From contig NZ_WTPY01000001.1 of the NCBI RefSeq assembly GCF_011378905.1, forward strand, positions 546,628-610,627: a stretch of DNA of 64,000 nt. Reading direction: 5' to 3'. Shown here piece by piece: positions 45,229 through 54,565 of the stretch (position 1 is the stretch's first letter; every line of letters begins with the position of its first letter). The DNA comes from Paraglaciecola sp. 20A4 (lineage in GTDB: Bacteria; Pseudomonadota; Gammaproteobacteria; Enterobacterales; Alteromonadaceae). The notes below the pieces were generated by a model, which was given only the letters and a program-made list of their open reading frames with translations, searched no databases and was not told the origin of the DNA. Position numbers and translations under genes: made by a program.

Positions 45229-46722
45229 TTACTCGGCTAAATCATGGTGACTTGTATAAGGCCCCGTGTTGATAAAGGTACGCTGTGGAGGCAAGCCAGA
45301 ATCAATAATTAAGGTGTTTTGACCATTTTGGTCTTTTTCCAAAGTAAAGCCATCGTAACGTTCACCGTCGGTTGTAAATGACTGATATTTTAGCTCGTTA
45401 GCTGATTTATTAATTATTTGATACGTAGGGGTGTTCTCGCCTATGCGCTCAAGCGTTACACCGTAATCACGGTATTCTTGCCAGCGGGTAAGTTTCTGTG
45501 GATAGGTCTTCGGGCCGGCAACGGAAGTAACGAAAACGGATTTCACCTTTTTTTGCGTAGTTTCATTGGCGATTTTAGCTATGTCATCTATTGTGCCTAT
45601 GCTACCGCGAGAATATGTGTGGTCGTGGCCTTGCAGCACTAAATCGACATTGTGCTTTAAAAATACCGGCAAGAATGCCGCGCGCACGTCAGGTTCGTCT
45701 TGCCCCGGGGTATTTAATGGCATGCCGCACGATGAAAATACCGGATGGTGCATAGTCACGATGCGCCACTTTGCTGTGCTGTTTTCAAGCTTTTGGTTTA
45801 GCCACCGGGCTTGGGCTTGCAACAAACTAACGCTACCGAGAGCCTCTGAATTAAGCACAAAAATATCTAAGTCTGGATAATGAGTAACATAAACGGTTTC
45901 TTGTAATTCAGTGGGTAATGCTGGTGCGGGTGGCAGGGTAAATTGATCTTGCCAAAGCGTAGACAGAGCCCATTCTTTCTGCTGATTTTTATGCACTTGC
46001 CAATCGTATTCATGATTGCCCGGTACGAGTATTGCGGGCAGCATAGCGTGGATAAAGCGTCCAGCATTAAGCCAGTTAGACCACTGGCGATCACTGGCGC
46101 CTTCATTCACTAAATCCCCTGCGTAGATAGCAAAATCTGCGTTTTTCCCGTGCAGCCAAGCTTTGCGTAGCACCAATGGCCAGTGAGAGTAAATACCATT
46201 TTGTGCGTCACCAAAATACAAAAACTCAACGTCACTATTCTTCTTTTGCGCTGCAGTTTTAATCTGCTGCCAAGATGACCACTGATTCATGGCCCCACTG
46301 ACACGGTAGTTATATAGCGTATCAGCTACTAAGCCTTCAAACGTAATTGAATGGTAATTAACCGGTGATAACTGGGCATTGGCGGAATAAGTAAACGCTC
46401 CTAGATTATTATTGCCTTCGTTCAATGGTGTAGTTTGTGTGCTCGCCTCAAAAGTAGTGGCATGAATATCGTAACGGGCATCTGGATTTGCTTGAACGAT
46501 TTGAGCATAAGATGACGTAACTGTTTGGTCGCTGCGCCAAGTGACCGAAATGCTGGTGGAAGGAGACTCCGTAGGGGTGACAATAATGCGGTCAGGCCAT
46601 GACGAAGCGGTAATGTAAGGCGTGTTGTCTTTAATGCTGTTGGTCTGGGATGACTGGGCATTAACCGCATTGCTTGCGCCTATCAGCAATAATATAAATA
46701 GCGATATCCAGAGTGTCTTCAT
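45229..46722 (-). CDS. Exported purple acid phosphatase-like metallophosphoesterase
   Basis: 497 aa. Signal peptide 1-22 (ending NAVNAQ). Residues about 40-145 form the fibronectin-III-like N-terminal domain of plant-type purple acid phosphatases (PDRIIVTPTESPSTSISVTW). The metallophosphatase domain has FLYFGDAQNG, AIYAGDLVNEG, LVPGNHEYDW, TMHHPVF and VLQGHDHTYSRG, which supply the seven metal ligands. It removes phosphate from esters in the periplasm or outside. It lies downstream of the STN-type TonB receptor, but a terminator at 46757-46789 separates them. Link to the receptor's substrate is inference. Confidence 0.92.
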   Translation of the reverse strand: MKTLWISLFILLLIGASNAVNAQSSQTNSIKDNTPYITASSWPDRIIVTPTESPSTSISVTWRSDQTVTSSYAQIVQANPDARYDIHATTFEASTQTTPLNEGNNNLGAFTYSANAQLSPVNYHSITFEGLVADTLYNYRVSGAMNQWSSWQQIKTAAQKKNSDVEFLYFGDAQNGIYSHWPLVLRKAWLHGKNADFAIYAGDLVNEGASDRQWSNWLNAGRFIHAMLPAILVPGNHEYDWQVHKNQQKEWALSTLWQDQFTLPPAPALPTELQETVYVTHYPDLDIFVLNSEALGSVSLLQAQARWLNQKLENSTAKWRIVTMHHPVFSSCGMPLNTPGQDEPDVRAAFLPVFLKHNVDLVLQGHDHTYSRGSIGTIDDIAKIANETTQKKVKSVFVTSVAGPKTYPQKLTRWQEYRDYGVTLERIGENTPTYQIINKSANELKYQSFTTDGERYDGFTLEKDQNGQNTLIIDSGLPPQRTFINTGPYTSHHDLAE

Positions 46723-46756
46723 TCATATTTCCTAGGGACTTTGTGAACATAAAATA

Positions 46757-46789
46757 ATAAAGCGCCACCGAATATTGGTGACGCTTTTT
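46757..46789 (-). terminator. Terminator after the STN TonB receptor gene
   Basis: Stem AAAGCG-CACC / GGTG-CGCTTT with one internal mismatch and a seven-base loop. On the minus strand it is followed by TTTATTATTTTA. Confidence 0.7.
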
Positions 46790-46849
46790 ACCAGAAGCAT
46801 CGGCATATTTTTATCTATATGCTAACGAATTGATGTGCTTAAAGTGTGC

Positions 46850-49339
46850 TTAAAACGCGTAACTAACACCCCCGCCGTAAGTCGCTGGTGCACCGACTAG
46901 TCGGGCGCCACCGTTAAGTTCAAGGAAGTAAGTTTCGTCGGTGATGTTGCGCCCATAGGCATAAACATTTAAACCATTTGCGAAAGTGACATCCACACGT
47001 ACCCCAAGCAAGTCATAAGATGGTGCAGTGTTTCCTTCACCTGCGTTGAGGCGATTTGACTCTTCACCATGGTAGTTATAGTTAAGGCGAGCATTTAACT
47101 GGGTGTTATTGGCCAACGATGTTTGATAATTAAGCGCAGCGGTTTGGCTCCACTTGGGGGAGCCCGGCAGTGGATCGCCAATGGTACTGGTGACGTCATC
47201 AACTCGGTTTGAACTGAACTCGGTGATTTCCGTGTCTAAGTAAGTGCCTGCTGTATTGAAAGTGATTTTGTGATTGTTTGCTTCATATAACGTTAGGGCC
47301 ATCGACGCCTCGGCACCGCGGACAGTGGCCTTTCCAACATTGGTTCTGCCATTGGTATCGTTTGACAAGCGTGCCGTGGCTTGCAGCTCTTCAAAGTCAT
47401 AAGAGAACGCATCAAAGGTGAGATTAATCCTGCTCGTCACATAACGTGCGCCAGCTTCATAGGCGAGTACTTCTTCTGAATCGAAAGGTTGAGTTTCTTC
47501 TTCAGAAAAAATTGAAGTACCGTCAAAGCCGCCGCCACGATAGGCCGTGCTAACTGATGCGAAGACGTTAAGGTTATCGCTTATAAAATACTGTATAGCT
47601 AATTTGCCCGACACGTTACTGTCATCGAACTCTCGATCCCATGAGAAATTAGCGTCGGTTTTGAAGGTTTCTTCAAATACAGATAATCCCCAAGGATCCG
47701 CGTCGATATTTTCACCGCGAAATTTAGCGGTATCTTTGGTGTAACGTAAACCACCACTGATAACTAAGTCGTTTGATACGTTCCAGTCGATATTACCGAA
47801 AGTGGCAACGCTGTTGCGGCGCTGATTATACGGTGAGCTGTACTGTGACAATACCGCGTAGCTGGTCCAATAACTGGTGAAATCTACCGAATCATTGATG
47901 AAAAATGCACCTGCTATCCAATCGAAATCCCCACCTGTTGAATCGCTTAAGCGAATCTCCAGTGATGATTGGTCTAGTTGATCATCAAAGTTGTATTGAT
48001 AGCGTGGAAACGACGTACCATCACCGTTACCACTGACGTTACGTTCACTGCTTTGCAGAGCGAATAACACATCTAAATTTAGGTTTGAGTGTAATTGATG
48101 ACTAAAGTCCCCAGAAAAGCCATTTACATCGATTTCGTGGGAATAGTATTCACTGGTGTAAAATTCAAATGGGTCACCGTTTTCGCCAGCATTAAGTGAT
48201 GGTTTATCATCTTCGAATGCTACGCGGTCATATTGACGTGTATCACCACGATCTTGGCTTACAAAGTAATGTAAAGTCAGTGAGGTTACATCATCAAAGT
48301 CATAAACAGCGGTACCACGAAAGGCGAACAAGTCTGCATCACCGAAGCCGTCGCGTTCACCGGGGTCAGCTACTGGCGGCACAATCCCTTCGGTACCCTG
48401 TGGTACAAATCCTGCGAAATTGCCTGCACCCTTGCCATCCATAAACCCTCCGCCTTGCTCCATTAATACCGCAACACGAATACCAAGATTATCTGATACG
48501 GGGCCGCCGACCGCTGCACTTCCTGAGACAAAATCATATGCGCCATATTCAATATCGGCATAGCCATTTAATGTATCACCAGGGGCACGGGTAATAGCGT
48601 TAATTGCACCAGCGGTAGTGTTACGACCATACAAAGTACCTTGCGGCCCTTTCAGTACTTCGATGCGCTCTAAATCAAAAAGCGGCATACTTAAATAAGC
48701 ATTTGAAGTTTGGTAAATACCATCTACGTGAAGTGCAACCGATGGGTTGCCATTGGGTTTGTAGTCATCTGCGCCACCAATACCACGAATGGTGATAAAG
48801 CTGTTTTCAGGGCCACCGAAAGCTGAGTTAATAGAGATACCTGACAGACTGTCGATTAGGTCTGTGAAGTCAGTGACGCCTCTTGCTTTTAGCTCATCAC
48901 CGCCAAGTACTGATATAGCCACCGGTGCATCTTGTAAACTGCTATCGCGTTTTAGCGCCGTTACAACGACTTCGTCCATAGGCGCTTGATAATGAGATGC
49001 GCGCTTAATAGGGGTCAGTGAATTCGTTTCTGCTTTTTTAATAACAATGGCTCCACTTGGTTGTTCTTGTGCTTGTAATCCGCTGCCTTTCAATAATAAC
49101 TCTACGGCTTTGATAACGGATAGCTCGCCTTTAGCTGCCACGGCTTGTTTATTGCTGACAAGACGACTTGGAGCGATGATTACCGTGCCGGTTTGCTGAG
49201 AAAGCTGGTTAAGTGCCTGACCAAGGGGTTGAATAGCTATATTTACTTCGGTTTTCTGCGCTAGCGCATGAATAGGAAAAAGCGAAGCAAGCGCGCCGCC
49301 AAATAAAGCGCACTTAATAGAACGACTGAGTGTTTTCAT
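46850..49339 (-). CDS. TonB-dependent receptor with STN signalling domain
   Basis: 829 aa. Signal peptide about 1-28. Residues about 30-105 are the STN (secretin/TonB short N-terminal) domain: VNIAIQPLGQALNQLSQQTG ... AVELLLKGSGL. The TonB box and plug follow (MDEVVVTALKRDSSLQDAP, about 122-140). Plug motif is IEVLKGPQGTLYGRNTTAG, and the barrel ends YGGGVSYAF. The STN domain contacts a FecR-type anti-sigma regulator, and fecR and sigma genes lie just upstream on the same strand. So this is a transducer receptor that both imports its ligand and induces its own system. The ligand is unknown. A phosphatase lies downstream. Confidence 0.95.
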   Translation of the reverse strand: MKTLSRSIKCALFGGALASLFPIHALAQKTEVNIAIQPLGQALNQLSQQTGTVIIAPSRLVSNKQAVAAKGELSVIKAVELLLKGSGLQAQEQPSGAIVIKKAETNSLTPIKRASHYQAPMDEVVVTALKRDSSLQDAPVAISVLGGDELKARGVTDFTDLIDSLSGISINSAFGGPENSFITIRGIGGADDYKPNGNPSVALHVDGIYQTSNAYLSMPLFDLERIEVLKGPQGTLYGRNTTAGAINAITRAPGDTLNGYADIEYGAYDFVSGSAAVGGPVSDNLGIRVAVLMEQGGGFMDGKGAGNFAGFVPQGTEGIVPPVADPGERDGFGDADLFAFRGTAVYDFDDVTSLTLHYFVSQDRGDTRQYDRVAFEDDKPSLNAGENGDPFEFYTSEYYSHEIDVNGFSGDFSHQLHSNLNLDVLFALQSSERNVSGNGDGTSFPRYQYNFDDQLDQSSLEIRLSDSTGGDFDWIAGAFFINDSVDFTSYWTSYAVLSQYSSPYNQRRNSVATFGNIDWNVSNDLVISGGLRYTKDTAKFRGENIDADPWGLSVFEETFKTDANFSWDREFDDSNVSGKLAIQYFISDNLNVFASVSTAYRGGGFDGTSIFSEEETQPFDSEEVLAYEAGARYVTSRINLTFDAFSYDFEELQATARLSNDTNGRTNVGKATVRGAEASMALTLYEANNHKITFNTAGTYLDTEITEFSSNRVDDVTSTIGDPLPGSPKWSQTAALNYQTSLANNTQLNARLNYNYHGEESNRLNAGEGNTAPSYDLLGVRVDVTFANGLNVYAYGRNITDETYFLELNGGARLVGAPATYGGGVSYAF

Positions 49340-49523
49340 GATGTGTATTCCAGTTAATTAATATGGGTTCGCTACAAGAGTCATCATGGAGATAGATTTT
49401 TCAGTGAACGTGCTTGTTTCATAAAAACTTCACACAGTGGGTGGTTTATTACGCGTAGTGCTTTGAACAATTGTGTATATATATATTCGTATTTTTACTA
49501 ATCCTAACTACGTATATACAGTA

Positions 49524-49559
49524 GATGGGGCTGTTACCAAATTAGGCGTACAGCCCATC
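49524..49559. repeat. Hairpin between fecR-type and TonB receptor genes
   Basis: GATGGGGCTGT (49524-49534) pairs with ACAGCCCATC (49550-49559) with one bulged G. No T-run follows, so it could be an RNA-processing or attenuation element between regulator and receptor rather than a terminator. Confidence 0.4.
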
Positions 49560-49562
49560 AGG

Positions 49563-50630
49563 TCATTTTTTCGCTAGTATAGTACGCGTATCTTCTTCAA
49601 TTAATGTAATGGGATAGGCTGCCACTAAACCCGCTAACATTTGATCGATCTGGTTAAATGTGAAAGATGCAGTGATGGGCAAGTCATTAATGCTTTTATC
49701 AAGGATGACAACAGGCTTCGGTTTATATCGGTTGATATCCATGATGACGCTTTTCAAAGCAGTATTGTCGTAAATCAAGCGCTCGTTCAACCAAGCAAAC
49801 TCTGTTTCTGGATTAAACTGAGTGACGTCGCTAATAAATGTACCGTCTATGTTGGCGCGCAACTGCTCGTTAGCGTGTAACTGCAGAACTTTCTCATCCA
49901 AGTTGCCATGTTCGGGCATATCGGCTACGTCTACTAAGCCCCGCTGCACCGAAATCTTTACTGCGTTATCGGTGCTTCGTTTAACTTCGAATGCGGTGCC
50001 ACGTACGCGCACTTGAGTATGTTGCGCAGTAACTGAAAATACGCGGGCGGGGTCGTGGGTAACATCAAAGTAAGCACTGCCTTTGTGCAGTGTTATGCGA
50101 CGAGCGTTCTGGTCAATATCAACTGCGATACTTGAATTTCCGGCTAGGGTCACATCAGAGCCGTCACTTAAGGTAATAGTGCGATTTTGACCTATTGATG
50201 ATGTGAAGACTGTATCTGGCGTTATAATCTCTAAGGTATTCGTGGTGTGAAATACACCATTAATAATCAATAACGAGACACTGGCTGCTATACCACTTAG
50301 TAACACGGCTGATTTGGCAAGGATGCGCTTTGGCTTGTGAGGTATTTTAGCAACCGGATCCTGATTAGCATGCTGTGTTATCCAGTCTATGGCAGAATCT
50401 GTCATACCTATTGTTTGCCAAATCTGCTGATAATGTGTGAATGCCTGTTGATTCATTTTATTACTGTTAAGCCATAAAACAAACTCCTCACGCTTTTCAG
50501 ATGTTGCATGACCGGAATATAAATAGGTCAGCCATTCACGCGCTTGAGCTTTGGGTGTATTTCCAGCTGGAGCTGTTGATTGAATGTCGTCGAGATGACG
50601 CGCCACAGACTCAGTTGATTTATACTTCAT
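49563..50630 (-). CDS. FecR-family anti-sigma / sigma regulator
   Basis: 355 aa. The cytoplasmic N-terminus has the FecR-associated helical domain (AREWLTYLYSGHATSEKREEF ... HYQQIWQ, about 30-75). One membrane helix covers about 103-125 (SAVLLSGIAASVSLLIING). The periplasmic FecR domain follows (DTVFTSSIGQNRTITLSDGS ... RVRGTAFEVKR) with a C-terminal STN-like part. It relays ligand binding from the TonB receptor to the sigma factor. It overlaps the sigma gene by ATGA (50627-50630), which is translational coupling. Confidence 0.92.
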   Translation of the reverse strand: MKYKSTESVARHLDDIQSTAPAGNTPKAQAREWLTYLYSGHATSEKREEFVLWLNSNKMNQQAFTHYQQIWQTIGMTDSAIDWITQHANQDPVAKIPHKPKRILAKSAVLLSGIAASVSLLIINGVFHTTNTLEIITPDTVFTSSIGQNRTITLSDGSDVTLAGNSSIAVDIDQNARRITLHKGSAYFDVTHDPARVFSVTAQHTQVRVRGTAFEVKRSTDNAVKISVQRGLVDVADMPEHGNLDEKVLQLHANEQLRANIDGTFISDVTQFNPETEFAWLNERLIYDNTALKSVIMDINRYKPKPVVILDKSINDLPITASFTFNQIDQMLAGLVAAYPITLIEEDTRTILAKK

Positions 50631-51322
50631 GATTGCAACGCACTTTGCAATGCACTGGCATGGTTACTTGCAAGCGAATCACGATGTTCAGAATGTTTGT
50701 TTTTAACGCTGTTACTGTCGATTTCATCATCTATGCTTTCTAAAATAGCCATTGCGGTATTTAACTGACGGCAGATATCCGCGAGGCTCCAACCAGTATC
50801 GTTCGATATCTGTGCATAAGTTTGCCCTTTTATTCGAGCCCGCATTAATACGTCACGCTGCTTATCACTTAGCCGTTCGGTGCCTTTTTGAATAGCCGCA
50901 ATACGTTGTTCGCCCTGTAAGATGGTTTCTGGGCAAATTTCGTCAAACAACTCTTCATTGAGGGGAAGCTGTTCGGCAATAAATGCTCGAGTTTTACATA
51001 TACGACCAATGGATTTTAAGGTGATATTAATGGCTATTTTGATTATATAGGCTTTGGGGTCTTGTACATCGGCAGTATTACTCATCTGTGCAAACCGGCT
51101 AAAAGCCTCTTGAGCAACATCTTCGGGCTCCGGGGGGCCTGATCCATAACATTTATGGAGTAACCGGCATACGTCGCGCCAGTGAGCCCTAAATAAGGTA
51201 TCGATGGAATGGGTAGTAGCAGGCTTAGCTTTGTGTTGATACGTAGGGGCAACATCGCAAGCGTTACTTTTCAAATGTGTATTGATGAAAAACAACGGTG
51301 CTTTGTGTAGTGCTTTGCTCAT
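50627..51322 (-). CDS. ECF sigma-70 factor, FecI type
   Basis: 231 aa. Sigma region 2 is about residues 43-105 (DTLFRAHWRDVCRLLHKCYG ... PEDVAQEAFSRFAQM). Region 4 is about 155-205 (LSDKQRDVLMRARIKGQTYAQISNDTGWSLADICRQL). The N-terminal 40 residues are an extra tail compared with usual FecI proteins (about 170 aa). ATG 51322 is the only start with full region 2; a later start would also be possible. First gene of the sigma-FecR-TonB receptor set. Normally active only when FecR signals ligand. Confidence 0.92.
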   Translation of the reverse strand: MSKALHKAPLFFINTHLKSNACDVAPTYQHKAKPATTHSIDTLFRAHWRDVCRLLHKCYGSGPPEPEDVAQEAFSRFAQMSNTADVQDPKAYIIKIAINITLKSIGRICKTRAFIAEQLPLNEELFDEICPETILQGEQRIAAIQKGTERLSDKQRDVLMRARIKGQTYAQISNDTGWSLADICRQLNTAMAILESIDDEIDSNSVKNKHSEHRDSLASNHASALQSALQS

Positions 51323-51495
51323 TAGTATTCACTCGACAACGTTTAAAAAATCTGCCGGATATTAACGGTGCAAAGCAACAAATTTATGACAGCGCATATA
51401 AAAAGCGCAGTCTTAATAAAAAATTCACATTGGTGGCGTTTGGTGTTTATACCAATCTGTATTAATGCATCATTAGTCTGATGCACGTCCACAAA

Positions 51496-51518
51496 AAAAG
51501 CCGGCGGACCGGCTTTTA
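51496..51518 (-). terminator. Terminator after first PEP-CTERM paralogue
   Basis: AAAAGCCGG-CGGA-CCGGCTTTT; on the minus strand it ends in a run of seven T. Same stem core as the terminator of the sister gene at 52829-52848. Confidence 0.85.
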
Positions 51519-51540
51519 GTATACGCAACTCAGTGAAGCG

Positions 51541-52380
51541 TTATTTTTTGAAACGCTTACCAACGCCAAGGCCAAGTAGACCCAAGCCGAGTATAGCAAG
51601 ACTAGTTGGAGCAGGTACGTCGCGCTTATCCAAGCCCACAACTATGTTGTCAAACTCGCCTGCCACACCTGAAGAGATAACCCGTAAGCGGTTAAATGAT
51701 TCACTAGCGTTGAAGGCAATGTTTACGTAAACATTAGATGAGTCTGCAGCCTGGTTACCAGATGTACCGTTTAATTGAGATAATAACTCCTCACCGGTAA
51801 TGCTACTTACCAATACGTCGTTAGAGTAAAACTCAAACGAATTGTACGTATCCACTGAGCCCCAATAGAATCCTAAGTAATTGACACTTGACCCTGCTAA
51901 CGAAGGTACAGTCGTACCTAAGGTGGCTAAAAAGTCTGTGTAATCAATGTCAACGTAGCTATCCACGCCCACTGTTGATGGCGTTGTATAAGCGTAACAG
52001 CCCGTATCACCAGCTGGTGCCGCAGCAACGTTTCTTGAAGAGCCTTTACGTATGTTTAAAACCGACGACCCACTAGCGGTAACATTCAACGGTGAGTTGA
52101 TTGCACAGCCTGTTGATGCACCCGCAACGTTGTAGTCTTCATTTTGCGCCGAGTCTAACCCCGTTATAGCGGTGTTTGTATCGAATGTTTCAACGAAGAA
52201 GCCGTCGCTTAAGGAATTAATTGTGTTATCAGCATTAACGTTAACGCTTGTTTTGCCTGAACCATCGGTCGCAGCCTGACCACCGAAGGTAATAACCGCA
52301 GCATTTACAGATTGGCTCACAGCCAATGCAATTACTGTGGTAGTAAATAAGTATTTTGTGTTTGTTAACAACTTTTTCAT
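51541..52380 (-). CDS. PEP-CTERM family protein, paralogue 1
   Basis: 279 aa. Signal peptide about 1-27 (VIALAVSQSVNAA). The C-terminal sorting signal is VPAPTSLAILGLGLLGLGVGKRFKK. The middle, with GGQAATDGSGKTSVNVNADN, NNxINxLSDGFFVETFD-like segments, DSYVDIDYTDFLA, LGFYWGSVDTYNSFEFY and VYVNIAFN, resembles a secreted beta-sandwich (DUF-like) found in PEP-CTERM proteins. Two Cys residues (AGASTGCAIN and GDTGCYAY) may form a disulfide. It is about 60% like the next gene by eye. A sigma-54-like promoter lies 46-60 bases upstream. Exported and probably exosortase-processed; function unknown. Confidence 0.85.
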   Translation of the reverse strand: MKKLLTNTKYLFTTTVIALAVSQSVNAAVITFGGQAATDGSGKTSVNVNADNTINSLSDGFFVETFDTNTAITGLDSAQNEDYNVAGASTGCAINSPLNVTASGSSVLNIRKGSSRNVAAAPAGDTGCYAYTTPSTVGVDSYVDIDYTDFLATLGTTVPSLAGSSVNYLGFYWGSVDTYNSFEFYSNDVLVSSITGEELLSQLNGTSGNQAADSSNVYVNIAFNASESFNRLRVISSGVAGEFDNIVVGLDKRDVPAPTSLAILGLGLLGLGVGKRFKK

Positions 52381-52425
52381 GTGTAACTCCGTTATGCAGC
52401 TACATTGACTGCTACTAAAGTATTA

Positions 52426-52440
52426 GCATAATTTGCGCCA
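52426..52440 (-). promoter_or_regulatory. Sigma-54-like promoter of PEP-CTERM gene 1
   Basis: Minus-strand TGGCGCAAATTATGC: GG and GC elements at the exact spacing of the -24/-12 consensus TGGCAC-N5-TTGC. The expected RNA start is about 34 bases before the ATG. Confidence 0.5.
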
Positions 52441-52828
52441 ACTTAATTACTTGATACATTTCATAAGGTTGCGTGTGAACCATATATAGACGTCAATAAA
52501 TGTGTAAAATTTTGCACCACGGGTGATGCAAATAACGCACAGTTATTGTAAAAAGTTCCCACGCATAGACTTAATTTCAATCAAGTGGTCGTTAGTTAAA
52601 GTGATTAAATAGGGTGTTTAGATGAACGAGATGATCATGGGAAAGTCTTATTTACTGGGCCTTACAACGTGTTTTTCAACTACACGTACTGGTTAAAATA
52701 TACTTTCTCAGGGGGACCTATCAATTGCGTCCACGCAATTGATTATTATTAATCGAGTGCATTATTTTCTGACACCTACCGATTAGACACGACCCGATAT
52801 CGACAGTATAAATACTATAGGCATAAAA

Positions 52829-52850
52829 AAAGCCGGCAAGCCGGCTTTAA
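52829..52850 (-). terminator. Terminator after second PEP-CTERM paralogue
   Basis: AAAGCCGG-CAAG-CCGGCTTT (52829-52848); the minus strand ends in a T-run. Confidence 0.85.
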
Positions 52851-52869
52851 AATTCAAGATTAAAATTTA

Positions 52870-53712
52870 TTATTTTTTTAATTTTTTACGAAGCGCTAAA
52901 CCCATTAGACCTAAGCCCAAAAATGCCAGTCCAGCGGGAGCAGGAACTTCACGGTTAGTTAGGCCTACTACAATGTTATCAAACTCACCGGCCACACCTG
53001 ATGAAATAACACGTAGACGCGTAAACGCTTCATCTACGGTAAAATTGATATTCACGTAAACGTTAGATTTATCAGACAACCTATCGCCTTCAACGCCACC
53101 AACTAAATCTAAGATCTCTTGTCCGTCAATACTGTCTACTAATACATCTGAAGCTGAATAGAATTCAAACGTATTGTATGTATCAATTGAGCCCCAGTAA
53201 AAGCCTAGATAATCAATGCTAGAACCAGTAAGCGAAGATTCAAAATTGCCGATATTAGCCAAAAACGCAGTGTAATCAATGTCTACGTAACTATCTACAC
53301 CGCGTACTTCTGGTGTGGTGTAGGCGTAACATGTGCTGTCTCCAGCAGGTGCAGCAGCAACATTGTGCTCAGAACCTGTGCGCACATTCAAAACTGATGA
53401 TGTACTGGGCATAACTATTAATGGTGAGTTGATTGCACAACCCGTAGATTTACCCGCAACGTTATAACTTTCTTCAGGGGTTAACGGTAAGCCAGCAATT
53501 GCAGTGGCTTTGTCGAACGTTTCAACAAAGAAGCCGTCGCTCAGTGCATTAATCGTATTATCAGCGTTAACATTTAAACTGGTTTGGCCTGAACCGTCGG
53601 TGGCTGTTTGACCGCCTAGAGTAATTACAGCTGCACTAGCATGTTGTGTTGTGGCAATGGCCAAAAGGGCTGCTACCGAGTAAAACTTCGCTTTCTTAAA
53701 TAAACTTGTCAT
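52870..53712 (-). CDS. PEP-CTERM family protein, paralogue 2
   Basis: 280 aa. Close relative of the gene at 51541, with the same layout: signal peptide (about 1-27, QHASAA), beta-rich middle with VITLGGQTATDGSGQTSLNV, DGFFVETFD, SYVDIDYTAFLA and LGFYWGSIDTYNTFEFY, and C-terminal VPAPAGLAFLGLGLMGLALRKKLKK. AAGGAG lies just before the ATG (53712). Tandem duplication is clear, with divergence in the 200-220 region (GGVEGDRLSDKS against NGTSGNQAADSS). Sigma-54-like promoter upstream. Exported; function unknown. Confidence 0.87.
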   Translation of the reverse strand: MTSLFKKAKFYSVAALLAIATTQHASAAVITLGGQTATDGSGQTSLNVNADNTINALSDGFFVETFDKATAIAGLPLTPEESYNVAGKSTGCAINSPLIVMPSTSSVLNVRTGSEHNVAAAPAGDSTCYAYTTPEVRGVDSYVDIDYTAFLANIGNFESSLTGSSIDYLGFYWGSIDTYNTFEFYSASDVLVDSIDGQEILDLVGGVEGDRLSDKSNVYVNINFTVDEAFTRLRVISSGVAGEFDNIVVGLTNREVPAPAGLAFLGLGLMGLALRKKLKK

Positions 53713-53766
53713 AGGTTACTCCTTAACTACTACCTAACTGCAAACTGTCATTTGGACTGATAACAA

Positions 53767-53782
53767 TGCATTAACTAGACCA
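53767..53782 (-). promoter_or_regulatory. Sigma-54-like promoter of PEP-CTERM gene 2
   Basis: Minus-strand TGGTCTAGTTAATGCA: GG and GC at -24/-12 spacing. The surrounding AAGTTGG and TTAATGC are shared with the promoter of the sister gene, which raises confidence above either site alone. Confidence 0.5.
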
Positions 53783-53967
53783 ACTTCAATAATTCCTTTT
53801 AATTCAATCTATTACCATATGTGGCAGTTGACTTACTAAAAGCGCTGTAAAGAAAATGGACATATCTCACATAGGTTGTTTCTATGTGCATACGTTATAA
53901 AACGTTGCTCATTATAACCGCACTTTAATATTTCGCAATGCTGTTTTTTTGTTCAATTTATTTAAGC

Positions 53968-54366
53968 TTATTGTTCAAATGCAAAGGGCAAAATATCATT
54001 CATCGTTAGGGTTTTTATTTCGCCTTCGCTGGTGGCCATATGGACTAAAGTCTCTTTGCTTGCGAACTCGAAAATTCGCTGACGACAGCCGCCGCAAGGT
54101 GAGCAAAAGTGTTCATTTGGACTAGCGATTAATATTTCCCTAACGTGCCTTGCTCCACCTGCTACCATCGCAGCTAGCGCATTGCCTTCCGCGCATTGGC
54201 CTAATGGGAATGATACGTTTTCTACATTGCAGCCAATATATATTTCGCCGTCTTCAGCGACTAAAGCTGAACCGACTCTGTAATCAGAATATGGGGCATG
54301 AGCTTTAGCCTGTACATCTAGGGCTGCATTAAATAAAGTTTGTAAGTCGGTTTGTGGCTTGTTCAA
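53968..54366 (-). CDS. cdd: Cytidine deaminase (homotetrameric type)
   Basis: 132 aa, the short form. Converts cytidine and deoxycytidine to uridine in pyrimidine salvage. Zinc ligands are Cys58 (QCAEGNA), Cys91 and Cys94 (CSPCGGCRQ); catalytic Glu60 is in CAE. Substrate-binding motif NVENVSFPLG at 47-56. Monocistronic. Ribosome site not obvious before ATG 54366. Divergent from nlpI. Confidence 0.96.
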   Translation of the reverse strand: MNKPQTDLQTLFNAALDVQAKAHAPYSDYRVGSALVAEDGEIYIGCNVENVSFPLGQCAEGNALAAMVAGGARHVREILIASPNEHFCSPCGGCRQRIFEFASKETLVHMATSEGEIKTLTMNDILPFAFEQ

Positions 54367-54565
54367 AATAGCACCGCTTGTTTTTATGGTAGCCCGCTAG
54401 TGTGCATTATTTTTACAACTTGATACAGTAGAACGCAATTTTCGGGCTGTGGTTGTCTTTACATTTCCCGCTAAATACGCCACCCTGCCATATAATCTAA
54501 CGTCACTTTCTGGCTGATTTTGCTTTTTATCGCCATCACTTTTAGGTCAAGCGTCGCACATTCTT

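Larger units (their letters stand above)
52381..52869. other. Intergenic region between PEP-CTERM paralogues
   Basis: About 490 bases. Besides the sigma-54-like promoter and the terminator of the upstream paralogue, it contains a perfect 9-bp inverted repeat TCAATTGCG-TCCA-CGCAATTGA (52721-52742) of unknown role and no gene. Confidence 0.45.
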
